64,000 nucleotides of DNA from Alnus glutinosa (lineage: Eukaryota > Streptophyta > Magnoliopsida > Fagales > Betulaceae), in NCBI RefSeq assembly GCF_958979055.1, contig NC_084899.1:1252501-1316500 (forward strand), given 5' to 3'. The notes beneath the pieces were generated by a model. The model was not told the DNA's origin. It did no database searches and saw nothing but the letters and a program-made list of their open reading frames with translations. Positions 1 through 10,443 of this stretch are shown piece by piece. Each line of letters opens with the position of its first letter. The stretch's first letter is position 1. The position numbers were made by a program, and so were the translations under genes.

Positions 1-772
1 TCAAACACCTAAAATTTAGGATATAGAGAAGGTTTAGAGAAGGTTTATGTGCATTCGCAAGACCAGTACAGTAATCCTAGACAACAACCACCACGCCCGG
101 TAGTTGTAGATGGAGCAAAGATATAACACATTCAATAAACTTGATTGGAGATGGCTTTTGCTGTTTCGTTTTTGTGTTTTTGAAAACAAAAACAAAAATT
201 ACTGAAACCATCATGTTTGGATATGCTATTTTTTTTTTTTTTTTTTTTTGTTAAAAACATGCTTGGCAAATTGATTTCATAATTAAAGGGAAAGAAAGAA
301 AAAAAAACCAAATTTGTTTATTAACCATGTTTGCATGAGAATAAAGCCGGGTATACAAGCAACTGCGGTTGCGGTTATAAGAGAATAACAGCAACCGCTA
401 GACCGGTTAGCGGTTAACTTCAACCCGCGGTTATGCAGTTATTAATAGCTAATTGCTTTTCAATTAATAAGCAGTTTGGACATCTTTTTGTGTTTCGGGT
501 CTTCTTTTGACCTTTTTTCGGGGCTTATAAGCTCTCTTTTTTTTTTTTTCTTTTTTTTTTTTGTTATATAGCCAAGGAATATTAAATTCATATCTAATTA
601 TTCAAGAAAATGAAGAGAGAGAGAGAGATCAAAGATGAAAAATGAAAAGATATTAATTCCACTTGATCTTTTAGGATCAATGTTTACAGAAATGTTGGGA
701 ATAATTGCAAGGATGGATTCCTCATGGATCTCATACAAGCGTTATGAATTAAGAAGAAACAAACATAGAAGT
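1..772. other. PAL-A 3' flank, inverted copy of the PAL-B downstream region
   Basis: There is no gene here. Read on the minus strand, the first ~150 bases after the PAL-A stop match the PAL-B 3' UTR (12757-12910) essentially base for base up to the CT-repeat. Further out, the match to 13020-13480 continues but is diverged: a 'cggttagcggttaac' type segment, poly-A/T runs, and a stretch ending in 'gtctaggattattgtactggtcttg'. A T-run lies at 231-250. The left edge (about 20-50) has a short piece resembling the PAL 3' coding sequence (ggatatagagaaggttta). Confidence 0.7.
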
Positions 773-3085
773 TCAAAAGGCTCCTCCCCCATTTGAAGCC
801 TTTGGAAGTTGAGAAGGAGACCTTACCTTCTCATTCTCAAACCAACCCCAATACTGAGGATTACAATTCATTGGAGAAGACGGTACTGTGAGAGGCCTCG
901 GAGTAAATGGGCCTGCACACCCTTTCCAATTTGTCAAGCACTTCACCACGACATCTCCCAATTTGCCTCCATTGATGGCCTCATAAACCTTCTCTATATC
1001 CTCACCTGGGCTCACCTTCTTTGCTCCAGTAAGAAGCTCGGTCCCCACTTCACTCCTCACAAACCGATATATCGGATAAGTCCTGCATTTCTTGATTCTG
1101 TTTGCCACCGGAAAATCTCCATTCTCAAATCTATCACGCGCTTTGGCTACCTCTTCTCCAAGTCTTGCTTTCAGTTCGTCAAGGAATATTGGTATCCGCT
1201 TGAAAATTGAGAAGCCCTCGTCATCGCCATTTTCAGCCTTTGGAGGATCGACAAGTGCTTTCTCTACAAGTACTTCTCGCAGTTTAGGCAAGAGAGCATA
1301 AGAGGGATTAGTGGGGTCGTCGAGATAAGAGAAAATGGGCTGGTGCTCAACAACCTGCAATAGTTCTTTCTCGCAGAAACGCGATTCAAGCAGCGATCCA
1401 TCTTCAGCAGAGTAAAGGGTCTTCCTCACAACTTGGAGGAGGACATGTTTAACAACTTCCCTCATGTTTTCCTCCAGATGTCTCAGATCAATTGCCTGGC
1501 AAAGTGCCACCATGTATGTGGCTGACATGAGCTTCAGGATCTCAATGGCTTCAGCACTCTTTCTGGCTGAAATCAAACCCAGAGAATTTACATCTTGATT
1601 GTGTTGTTCAGCACTTTGTACATGTGTTGTGACAGGGTTGGCCAGGTACTGAAGCTCAGAGCAGTATGAAGCCATGGCTATCTCTGCCCCTTTGAAGCCA
1701 TAATCCAAGCTCGGATTAGGCCCGCCACTCAAATTGGAAGGCAAGCCATTGTTGTAGTAGTCACATACGAGTTCGGAGAACTGGGCAAACATGAGCTTCC
1801 CAATTGCTGCAACGGCAATGCGGAGATTGTCCATGGAGACACCGATTGGCGTACCCTGGAAATTCCCTCCATGGAGAGCAATATCTCGAGAAACGTCGAT
1901 CAACGGGTTGTCATTCACAGAGTTGATTTCCCTTTCAATTGAATGCGTTGCCATTCGAATAACTTCAATTTGGGGTCCGAGCCATTGGGGAGAGGTTCTG
2001 AGTGCATACCTGTCCTGTTTTGGCTCTGTCAGTGGGTCTTTCTCGTAACGAAGCTTTGCCTCTTTCATGTAGTCGCTTTCATCCAAAAGGAACTCCATGA
2101 TAGCAGCTGCTTCAATCTGCCCAGGGTGGTGCTTGAGCTCATGCGTCAGCGGGTCTGTGAACTCGGAATTGCCAAGCATGACTTCACAGAACAAAGCAGA
2201 GAGAATTTCTGCAAAGAGAGACAGAATGTTGGCATCAAAGCAAACTGTTGCGGCCACAGCCGAGCCAACAGCCGTCCCATTCACAAGAGCTAGACCCTCC
2301 TTTGCTTGAAGCTCGAAAGGAGCTGGAATTCCTGCTCTCTTTAGAGCTTCCACGGCAGTAATTTCTTCATTTTCAGGGGTGACAACTTTGGAATTATGGC
2401 GGCCAGTTAGTAAACCGGCAATATAAGAAAGTGGTACAAGATCCCCGGAAGCAGTGATAGTCCCCCTTAGAGGCAGTTTAGGGATCAAATTCTTGTTCAT
2501 CAGCTTGGCCATGGCTTCGAGTACCTCCCATCGAATACCGGAAAAGCCTTGCATGAGTGTATTTGTGCGAACGAGCATAGCTACCTTTGAATAAGTGGAG
2601 GGGAGATTCTCTTTCCCGATCACTCCGGCATTAAGGAACCGTATAAGCTCTGTCTGGAGGTGAACCGTTTTGTTGGTGCGCCGGTGTGAAGTGGCTCCGA
2701 AGCCAGTGGTAACACCATATGTGTCAGTTCCGCGGGAGATATTGTCGGCAACCCAGTTGGCGCTTTTGGCCACACGTTCACGAGCCACGGCTTCATCAAG
2801 GTTAACCTTTACTTCACTGCGGCGTGCGACTGCAGTGACCTGAGCAACAGTGAGGGAGGTGCCCTGGATGTCAACGCTTTCCACCTTTGAAAATTGGGAG
2901 ACCATGCGGCAGACTTCATCAAAATGGGTGCATTGGAGGGCCTCTGCAGCTTTCTTCCAATGTAGAGGGGCTGACAAGTGAGAATTTTCTGATACACAAA
3001 TGAGGTTTGCGGTGTCTTTTGGGAGAGGGATGGTTGAGGGACGGGCGTTTTTGAAGGGGCGGGCAACTCCATCGGTTGTTGCCAT
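773..3085 (-). CDS. PAL: Phenylalanine ammonia-lyase, copy A (divergent copy)
   Basis: PAL deaminates L-phenylalanine to trans-cinnamate and ammonia, the cytosolic entry step of phenylpropanoid (lignin, flavonoid) metabolism. The single exon encodes 770 residues. The MIO prosthetic group forms from Ala212-Ser213-Gly214 inside [19 protein letters not shown]; the catalytic Tyr is Y123 ([11 protein letters not shown]); Phe150 in LIRFLNAG is the residue that favours Phe over Tyr (His in grass bifunctional enzymes). [16 protein letters not shown] and the C-terminal shielding domain are intact. The protein reads through the Arg codon at 149 where most angiosperm PALs have an intron. It ends with an extra 43 residues (728-770). 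It differs from the other copies at I19 and E354 (Lys in the others, and in typical family members), with Ser399 shared only with copy C. The start is the ATG 126 bases downstream of a reverse-strand TATAAATA box. Confidence 0.97.
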   Translation of the reverse strand: MATTDGVARPFKNARPSTIPLPKDTANLICVSENSHLSAPLHWKKAAEALQCTHFDEVCRMVSQFSKVESVDIQGTSLTVAQVTAVARRSEVKVNLDEAVARERVAKSANWVADNISRGTDTYGVTTGFGATSHRRTNKTVHLQTELIRFLNAGVIGKENLPSTYSKVAMLVRTNTLMQGFSGIRWEVLEAMAKLMNKNLIPKLPLRGTITASGDLVPLSYIAGLLTGRHNSKVVTPENEEITAVEALKRAGIPAPFELQAKEGLALVNGTAVGSAVAATVCFDANILSLFAEILSALFCEVMLGNSEFTDPLTHELKHHPGQIEAAAIMEFLLDESDYMKEAKLRYEKDPLTEPKQDRYALRTSPQWLGPQIEVIRMATHSIEREINSVNDNPLIDVSRDIALHGGNFQGTPIGVSMDNLRIAVAAIGKLMFAQFSELVCDYYNNGLPSNLSGGPNPSLDYGFKGAEIAMASYCSELQYLANPVTTHVQSAEQHNQDVNSLGLISARKSAEAIEILKLMSATYMVALCQAIDLRHLEENMREVVKHVLLQVVRKTLYSAEDGSLLESRFCEKELLQVVEHQPIFSYLDDPTNPSYALLPKLREVLVEKALVDPPKAENGDDEGFSIFKRIPIFLDELKARLGEEVAKARDRFENGDFPVANRIKKCRTYPIYRFVRSEVGTELLTGAKKVSPGEDIEKVYEAINGGKLGDVVVKCLTNWKGCAGPFTPRPLTVPSSPMNCNPQYWGWFENEKVRSPSQLPKASNGGGAF

Positions 3086-3420
3086 TATTGCTGGATTAAT
3101 TGGATGAATGAGAGGAGATTTCTTTTGATTTTTCGATGAACGAGAGGAGATTTCAAAGGGTGTAGCAGAGTTGTTTTTGGGTTTGAGAGATAAGAAGTAG
3201 GAGTGTCGTGTATTTATAGTAGAGATCGAAGGGCTAAAGGGCGGCCTTGCAGCATGGCAGCATCGACGTTCAAGTCTTTGTCGAACTCCAAAAAAAGAGA
3301 TTGACTCGGTTGGTGAAGGGGTAAAGCCGTAAAGGGTTGGTGAAGATATACCGAAGTTACATGGAAGGATAGTAGTGGCCGGAAGCTTTTGGTTGGTGGG
3401 TTACTGAGCTGAGGTCACTT
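3086..3420 (-). promoter_or_regulatory. PAL-A promoter and 5' UTR
   Basis: On the minus strand a TATAAATA box lies at 3211-3218, about 125 bases before the ATG, followed by the same 'cacgacactcctacttctta' leader seen in copies C and D. Three ACCAACC motifs (AC-II type, typical MYB targets in phenylpropanoid promoters) read on the minus strand at 3308-3314, 3335-3341 and 3391-3397. The layout matches the promoters of the other copies, with one more AC motif. Regulation by MYB factors is inferred from family knowledge. Confidence 0.75.
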
Positions 3421-4650
3421 ACTTCTTCCAAGTTCCCATTAGTACTCCAAACAAGACCATTGACTCGGTGGAGATGCCACCCACTCACATATGGCCCCGA
3501 CAGCTTCAGCCTGATTCTTAATCAAATGGTTGGTGGGTTTCTCCTCAATTTTCAACCAAGTCACCAACCGCTTATTGTCTTTTAGCTTAATTGGCCTAAT
3601 AAATTTATTATTTGAAAGTGAAAGCCTCAATTATCACATGAAAAATAAGCAAATTAAGGGATTTGGCCATTTGGGTAAGTGAAAGAAACGGTAGTATCAG
3701 AGTTGAATAGAGTGAATGAGTCATATTCAAAATATCCATTTTAGATAAAATATTATCAGAGTTTAAAGTATGTGTATCTAACGATTTATTTGAAGTTAAT
3801 GTTGATATTAAATTTTTTAAATAATATTAAATTATCTACACTGATATATGTACCAACTTAAAATCCAATCTATAAAACAAATACTATCAATTTCATTTGA
3901 AAATTTTTTTTTAAAAAAAAAGTACTCTCAACAATATGTGGCCAACACAAGTACCACAGGACAAGCTCGTGACGGCCTTATAGATAGTGAGATTGGAAGG
4001 AAAGATGACCTTAATTCTAATTTTACATGGTATAATCAGAGAATTCTTCCACTCTTAAAAGCATATATTCTCTTTTTTTTCCTAGATAAGATCACAAAAA
4101 GAATTCAGTAAATGGCATATCAAAAAAAGGGGCAAATTATGAACGTTTGACACCAAGAAAAAGATTATTCAAGCGAGGTGGGACTGGAATGATAAGGGTA
4201 TGTCTGTAAATATGTACTTCCCAGTGTCCACATTTGAATAAAATATCCGGATCAAATTGGCCTTTTTTTTTTTTAATATGTGGACAACAAGACTCTAAAA
4301 CGTTTTACATGAATTTCTGCTAGCTAGCAGAGTCTGTCGGTTCATTTCAACCCACCTCTTGGTGTCTTTTTAGCTTCAGGCCACGTTTTTTTTTTTTTTG
4401 CTCTCTATTACTTTTATCTAACAGCAGTATAGTAGTTATACTCCTTCCAAATACTCCAAAGAAGACCATTGACTGAGAGTAGATGCCACACGCGCGCTCA
4501 CATGCATGCCCCTTGACACCCTTGGCGGCATGCATGATTCATATGGTTGGTGGGTTTCTACTTGCTACATGTCTCTTTGGTTCATTTCAACCAAGAGTGA
4601 CCAACCTCTTATTGTCTTTTAGCTTAGCCTCACTTTATGATCGATGACAT
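3421..4650. repeat. Partly duplicated upstream PAL-A region
   Basis: Two direct imperfect copies of a promoter-like block occur at about 3426-3600 and 4440-4630. Both contain 'agaccattgact' (W-box core TTGACT at 3460 and 4469), 'atggttggtgggtttct' (an AC element on the minus strand) and a 'cttattgtcttttagctta' end. A third partial copy of the distal part lies at about 4342-4380. The middle (3650-4330) is AT-rich with no coding signal. Confidence 0.6.
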
Positions 4651-6513
4651 GGATCACGATTGGTGTGACATAGAATTATAAGTACTAAAGAGAAGGATAG
4701 TGCATGTCAAGATTGACCACCAGGATGGGTATACAATTATGGTGGATGCGTATGTCTTTGGTAGTCGACTTGATTGTGTGGATTTTAAATTTATATATTG
4801 AACAACTTCGTAATAGTACGAATCAATTGTACTATAGTAAGAGTTATCGAACCACAGAGATTGGGAGTTGTTTTGCGTAACGGGATATTCGATGGAATGC
4901 ATTTAACTTAACTTAACAATAAAAAAAAAAAGTAAAGTTGTAGAATTGAAGCTACAACGAGTAAAGTAAGAAAACGGAAATCGAAAACAAACTTAAAGGA
5001 AACTTAGGGTATTGATCTTATCCAATCCTCAACCAATGAAATGCTCAAAGTCTATATGGATCTTCCTAACATACATGATATGAGCGCGTAATGGGCGTCA
5101 ACCATTACGACGACCTCGACATGAAAATACTTCGTTAGGACGTAGTTATAAAGTACCTAGTTTTACATTAAACAACTCCACATAAAGATTTAAACTATAA
5201 TTGAAAAATGTTTACTCTATCAAAGGTGTGGAGTGATTAATGCTCCCTAACTTACTCTATAAAACCTCCTAATAAGCATACATAATACGTGAAAACCGTA
5301 ATTATGCCACAATGATAAAGTATCTAGTTTCACACCGATCTATTTCACGTAAAGGTTACACTATAATTGAAAAGCATTTTAGACTACCAAATGTGTGAAA
5401 TGACCGGAGTTCCCTAGCATACCCTATAAGATGACTCTAATAGGTAAACACACATCATGTCAAATAGAACCATTGCAAAAGACATCGTTCTAAAAAAAGA
5501 ACTTTGATTTTACTCATGAAATCTAAGAAAACTCATAGACAAGCTTAACTCTTTTTCATGAATAAGTAAATTGGAATATTGAAAACAAAACCTTTTAGTA
5601 TGGGTTTTGAACTCCTCTAGCCCTTCACAATCATCAAACACATCTAGAAAATCCTAAGAACATCAAGAACACTTCATGGTTTTTTGGAAAGATTTTGATC
5701 AAACCCTAAGAACTAATTTAGCTATGCATAATTGAATCTAATCTAAGCATGAAATCTATAGAAAACAGTAAATAAACAAGAAGAAAATGAACTAAAACAG
5801 TAGATTAAAACTTAAGAAATTCGGATTACAAGAAAGACAAGAAAAGAAAATACAAAACTAAACTAGAACATGAAATTTAAAGGAAGAACAACAAATGAAT
5901 TAAGCTCTCTGAATTTCGGTCCAGAGAGTTGCATCAAAGGAAACTAAAAATACAAGAAATTAAGTTGATACACCTGAGCAAATTCGAAATCCCCAAAAGA
6001 TGCATACATAAACCCTAAATCCTAATCTCATATATATAGAGATTTAATTTACAAAGGTGACATCAAAGATCGAATTTTGGCCGCACAAAATAGTGTGCAT
6101 AAATAATCGATCGATCGACTTTGGATCGATCGATTTGCCTTGGTCAATTTTTCATCTTTTCAAGATCGGTCTCGAACTCTAGAAATGACCAAATTGCCCT
6201 TGATGTATTTTCAGGTCTAATTCAAGTGTTTTGAACTAGATTTCAACTAAAACCTGAAAATAAGACATAAAACAAAGTTACAACAAAACGTTATATATAC
6301 AGCACAAACTAGGTCTAACAAATGCAAATTAAGGGGTCTTGAATTGAATAATTCAAGATTTATCAGTCTTGATTGACGCTTGTTTAAGGGGTGGTTTGAT
6401 AAAAAAGTTAAGTATGTATCTAAATTATAGTTTGAAATGAAAATAGAACAATTTTTGGGAAGAGACCAAAAATTATTTTTTATTTGGCTTCGAGTTGCCT
6501 TTTATAATCATTT
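4651..6513. repeat. Unclassified repeat-like region with internal tandem copies
   Basis: There is no convincing reading frame. Two adjacent imperfect direct copies of ~150 bases (about 5139-5289 and 5308-5458) share 'taaagta.ctagttt.aca', 'actataattgaaaa' and 'ccct.taaga/acct.ctaata' blocks. A palindromic stretch of repeated ATCGATCG lies at 6107-6140. The composition looks like a decayed transposable element, but I could not find paired termini. Confidence 0.35.
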
Positions 6514-7480
6514 CACTACCAAAAAAAAAAGGCATTTATGGACGGTTTTTTTTAGATGGTTTCTAAAATTGTCTAGAAAACAAAATTTGCAGATTGTTTT
6601 TCCTAAACCGTCCATAAAATTCCAAACGGTTTAGTTAAAACTAATCATCTATAAATGTTATTTCCAAACGGTTTAGTTAAAATTGTTTGGAATTTTATGG
6701 ACGGTTTTTGCCAAACCATTCATAATTTTTTTTGAAACTGTCTGAATTTTTTTTTCTCATGCCATGTCATCAATCCGCGTGATGCCCCTTATTTTACCAC
6801 ATCCCTCCGATTTTTTCTTGGCCAAAATCACAACCTTCCGATTTTTTAAAACCGGTGTGCGTGGGTTGAAGTTTAAAACCATCTCTGTAATTAAGCTTAA
6901 AACCATCGATCTCTCTCTCTAGCTATCCCTCTTGTTCTTCTTCCCCCCAAAACTCTCTTCTCTCTCTCATCTCTTGGATTCGTCTCACTATCTTCTGATC
7001 TTATTTTGTTGTTTGCTTCTTCTTCTTTTTTTTTTTTCCACAAGACGATCGACCACTCACCCCCCATCGGCCCAGCCGCACGACTCATCACCACCACCTG
7101 GGGAGGTCGAGCGACTCAAAGAAGTGGAGATTGAGATCGAGAGAGGGAGGAGATCCGGCGACGGAGGAGGTCTCCTTTTTGGTTATTTCTGGTCCTTTCT
7201 ATGGTGATTTTTGCTCCTTTTTGGTCCTCTTTGTCAGTGGCGGAGATGAAGGGTTGAGGTCTCGCCAAGGAGTCGGATTTTAATTTTGGGTTGGATTTCA
7301 TGGGGGGAGGAAGGGGAAGATTTCGCCGGCCCTTGAAGAAGTTTCCGGAGAGGGAGAAAAAAAAAAGAAGAGCAATAACGCCGGAATACAAAGAGAGACT
7401 TGGCGGCACTCGAGACAGAACAAAAAAAATTTCTGGACAGTTTAAGAAATTCTGGACAATAATTAAGAAATATTAATTAA

Positions 7481-7517
<37 letters not shown>

Positions 7518-7730
7518 AAAGAAAGAAATTATTAATTTTGGATGGTTTGCCCAAACCGTCTGGAATTCTAGACGATTTGGCCCAAACCTTCCATAACCCG
7601 AATTACAGACCCATTTTTCTGGACGGTTTAAAACCTTCCAGAATAAATTGTCTGGACTTTGTTCCAGACGGTTTTTTGCCATTTCTAGATGGTTTGAAAC
7701 CGTCCAAAAATCTTGAATCTTTTTGTAGTG
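6514..7730. mobile_element. CACTA-like non-autonomous DNA transposon
   Basis: The element begins CACTACCAAAAA (6514) and ends with the inverted counterpart TTTTTGTAGTG (7720-7730). Both ends (about 6535-6735 and 7435-7715) are filled with short motifs in both orientations, such as GGACGGTTT and AAACCGTCC. Such sub-terminal repeats are typical of the CACTA superfamily. No transposase is present. The core (6750-7440) is different: a pyrimidine-rich 5'-UTR-like part followed by GC-richer sequence, possibly captured host DNA. An (AT)n tract lies at 7482-7514. A clean 3-bp target duplication is not visible (left ttt, right gtt), so the class call rests on termini and sub-terminal repeats. Confidence 0.6.
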
Positions 7731-9442
7731 GTTCCTCCACAATGATTGTTTTTGGAGTGGTTTATCTCACGTTTCTTAACATTTTATGGTGTCCTATGCT
7801 TGAGATTCGGGGCTCGCGAAGCGGTTATAAAGATTGCCCACGTGGCACGAAAGTGGCCAAGTAACATGGAAGTGGTGTGGGAGAGAATCCTATATTTCAA
7901 CTATTTGGAGAATTCAAGTTTGTAGGTTGATGTTTCGGTTATATGGGCTTGTCGACCCATAAGCCCAGCAACTACCCCATAATTTTCTAGTCCAACATGT
8001 TAAGTTCAACGAAAGGGAATTTATATTGTGGCCATTTGTCTAGGGATTTACATTTGTCTCTTCAGCTGCAACTTGTTTGAACTTCAACACAAACACGACC
8101 TTTCTTAGAGGTTACAATACATGCCTATGATGGTCCTTAATGTCTCATTTATCCTAGGGCATGTATAATCCATTTGTTTTGTTTCCTTTTCATGCTTCTC
8201 ATGGTTTAGTTTGTGCTTATGCCACTCTCTAAGATAATTCACCTTGATGAGTATTGTCTTATTGTCATTTGACTTTAATATGCTCATTTTAGTCATCGAG
8301 GAATATATTGTGTATATCCTTTGTATGAGTTGTGATGTTTTGATGGATCATATGGCTTTGTGCTAAATATGACTTTATAAGACTTGAGTTTGGCTTGTTT
8401 AGCACTTTGCCCTTTCACAAGTTTGAGGTTGACAGCATGGGTGAGTCCTTGGTGGGCAATCATGTGTGTGGATTAGGTAATTCTTTTGTTCAAATTGACT
8501 TCACACTAATTGAATCTAGGGCCTAATACTTATTACATCACCTCTCTTAGTATAAAGCAAACATGCGCAAAAAGATCATGTATTCCTAAAAACTAAGAAA
8601 AGCAGTGAACACAGTACTTAAAGAATTATCTCTGAAGTTCTTATAGAAAGAGTCGGTGTTTATTCATTGCGGAAAAGAGGCTAAACAGCCAAATGAACTT
8701 AAATGCAAATTGATGTTTTGTCTATAAGGAGAATGAGTGTGTAAGCATTTCTAGGCCTTAGTTATTTGTAAGGTTTGACTTTTGGTCCAAAAGGATGCTT
8801 AGTTCTCATGTAAGGTTTCATGTCAAAGCCTAATCCCCTCACCAATTTAATGTCTTAATTTCACTTGTGAAAGGTCTCACACACTATATACAACTCATGT
8901 TCTTCAATACATTAAGGTCAACTTTGGACTGTTTTAGTGTTGTTTACCTCGATCTCCATTAATTGTTTAGGTCGGTCTGCTTATGGTGGGTCACAGGACT
9001 CACGGCACCGCCCGAGTCTTCAACTCTGACTTTTTTTCTTCTTCTTCTTTTTTTTTTAAAAAAAAAATAAAAAAAAATAAAATTAGGAAGGACATTTTTT
9101 GTCCATTTTCGGGACAAAAAGGAAAATAATGACAATTTTTGATAATATAAAGACATTGACGTAATTCAAAGTTTGGTAACGAACATGTTATGAAAGTAAA
9201 ATTCTACAGTAGTTAGAAGACGTCGACATAACTCATAAACACATATCTTATGAAACTCTTGTAGTTATCTTTGTTGTATCTTATCTTAGAGTAGTCGTAG
9301 TTTAATTAAATAAAAATAACTATAGTTATCTAGCTATCTAAGTCAGAGTCTTTTAATTATTTGTAGCACTATGGTGCGGAAGTCATTTAATAGTAGGTTT
9401 CTATTGTTCTAGTTATCTTCATATCTATGTTATCACTTAGAG
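7731..9442. other. Intergenic, no gene seen
   Basis: AT-rich sequence has only short stop-rich frames. It holds an A/T homopolymer patch at 9030-9080. The part from ~9180 to 9420 loosely resembles 9640-9790 and 15700-15860 (words such as 'tatttaaagag.tgaat.taataa'), which hints at old repeat remnants. Confidence 0.4.
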
Positions 9443-9539
9443 TAATGTTTTTTGCACAACTCTAACAACTTTTTTTAAAAATCAATCATTAAATATTTAG
9501 GGTCCATGTGTAGGAAAACAAATTCAATGGTTGATCATA

Positions 9540-9574
<35 letters not shown>

Positions 9575-9621
9575 TTAGATTTGTGCGAAAGTTGGATAAG
9601 AGTTGTGCAAGAAACATTATT
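9443..9621. mobile_element. Small MITE
   Basis: About 180 bp has inverted ends: left TAATGTTTTTTGCACAACTC, right (reverse-complemented) TAATAATGTTTCTTGCACAACTC. The interior is A-rich with a ~29-base A-run at 9542-9570 and no coding capacity. The family is not assigned. Confidence 0.6.
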
Positions 9622-10125
9622 ATATTGTTTATAGACGTTTAGTTCCGGTGGATGTTTATCTCTACTTAGTCGAGTTATGATAGCAATTGTTTTTCGAGCT
9701 GTGGAACTCAACTCTCGTAGGTTGTGTTCCTCTATTTAAAGAGATGAATTTAATAATAAAGGAAAACAGAAATTAATCACAAACTTTTTGTGTTTGAAAA
9801 GGTCTAAATTTTTTCAAAACCTATCAAATTATCCCATTGCGTGTTTCCAAAATCATTCTAAGCAACAGAAAATTAACAATAGAATAATTTGTGGAAGGTA
9901 GGTGTAATTTTTCCAGTTTTTAATTACTAATGTTAGTTTAATTTGTTGCATGACAGCGCATTGGCGTGCTTAGGGTTGTTGGACTCCGATCCCTTCTTCA
10001 AATATATACATAACATTAAAATGTAACCCAAACACTAAGTGTAATATATATTGTCGTTTGGTGAAAAACTAAAAAGTAATAAGTCAATATTGACATGCAC
10101 TTTCCTTGTCTTTATTATTATAATT
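9622..10125. other. Intergenic, no gene seen
   Basis: AT-rich sequence upstream of the PAL-B promoter. It contains 'ctctatttaaagagatgaatttaataataaagg', echoed at 15800 and 28530 in the PAL intergenic copies, so it is probably part of a dispersed repeat. No coding signal is visible. Confidence 0.4.
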
Positions 10126-10443
10126 TGATAAGCTAGCACAGGCTATTACTCTTGGTCTTGTTTGGAGTACTTGGAAGAAGCAAGTGACCCGCGCCCGCGC
10201 AGAAACCCACCAACCAAAAACTTCAATCATCCTTCCATGCAGCTTCCATCGATCTTCACCAACCCACACCCACCCTCTTTTGGACCAAGACTTGGACGTT
10301 GATGCTGGCAGGCCGCTATTTAGCCCGTCGATCGCTACTATAAATAGATGACACTCCTACTATTTCTCTCCCAAACCCAAAACCAACTCAGCTTAGTTCA
10401 CCCTTTGAAATCTCCTCTCATTCATCCAATTAATCCGGCAATA
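10126..10443 (+). promoter_or_regulatory. PAL-B promoter and 5' UTR
   Basis: TATAAATA lies at 10339-10346, about 98 bases before the ATG at 10444. ACCAACC (AC-II type) occurs at 10209-10215 and 10258-10264. The block 'cttgtttgga.tacttggaagaag' upstream is shared with all four PAL copies. An in-frame ATG at 10348 sits two bases after the TATA box, so it should be upstream of the transcription start and is not the initiator. Confidence 0.75.

Noticed and set aside
1-60. Possible fifth PAL gene fragment at the left edge
   Set aside because: Only ~20-25 bases match PAL coding sequence (ggatatagagaaggttta); too short to call.
809-1210. Open frames of 133, 116, 85 and 70 codons antisense to the PAL genes, repeated in all copies
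   Set aside because: They are shadows of the conserved PAL coding frame and have no recognisable domain.
10348-10443. Upstream in-frame ATGs extending PAL-B (10348), PAL-C (22912) and PAL-D (34145)
   Set aside because: In B and D the ATG lies at or before the TATA box, and the added residues differ between copies. The shared MATT start fits all four genes.
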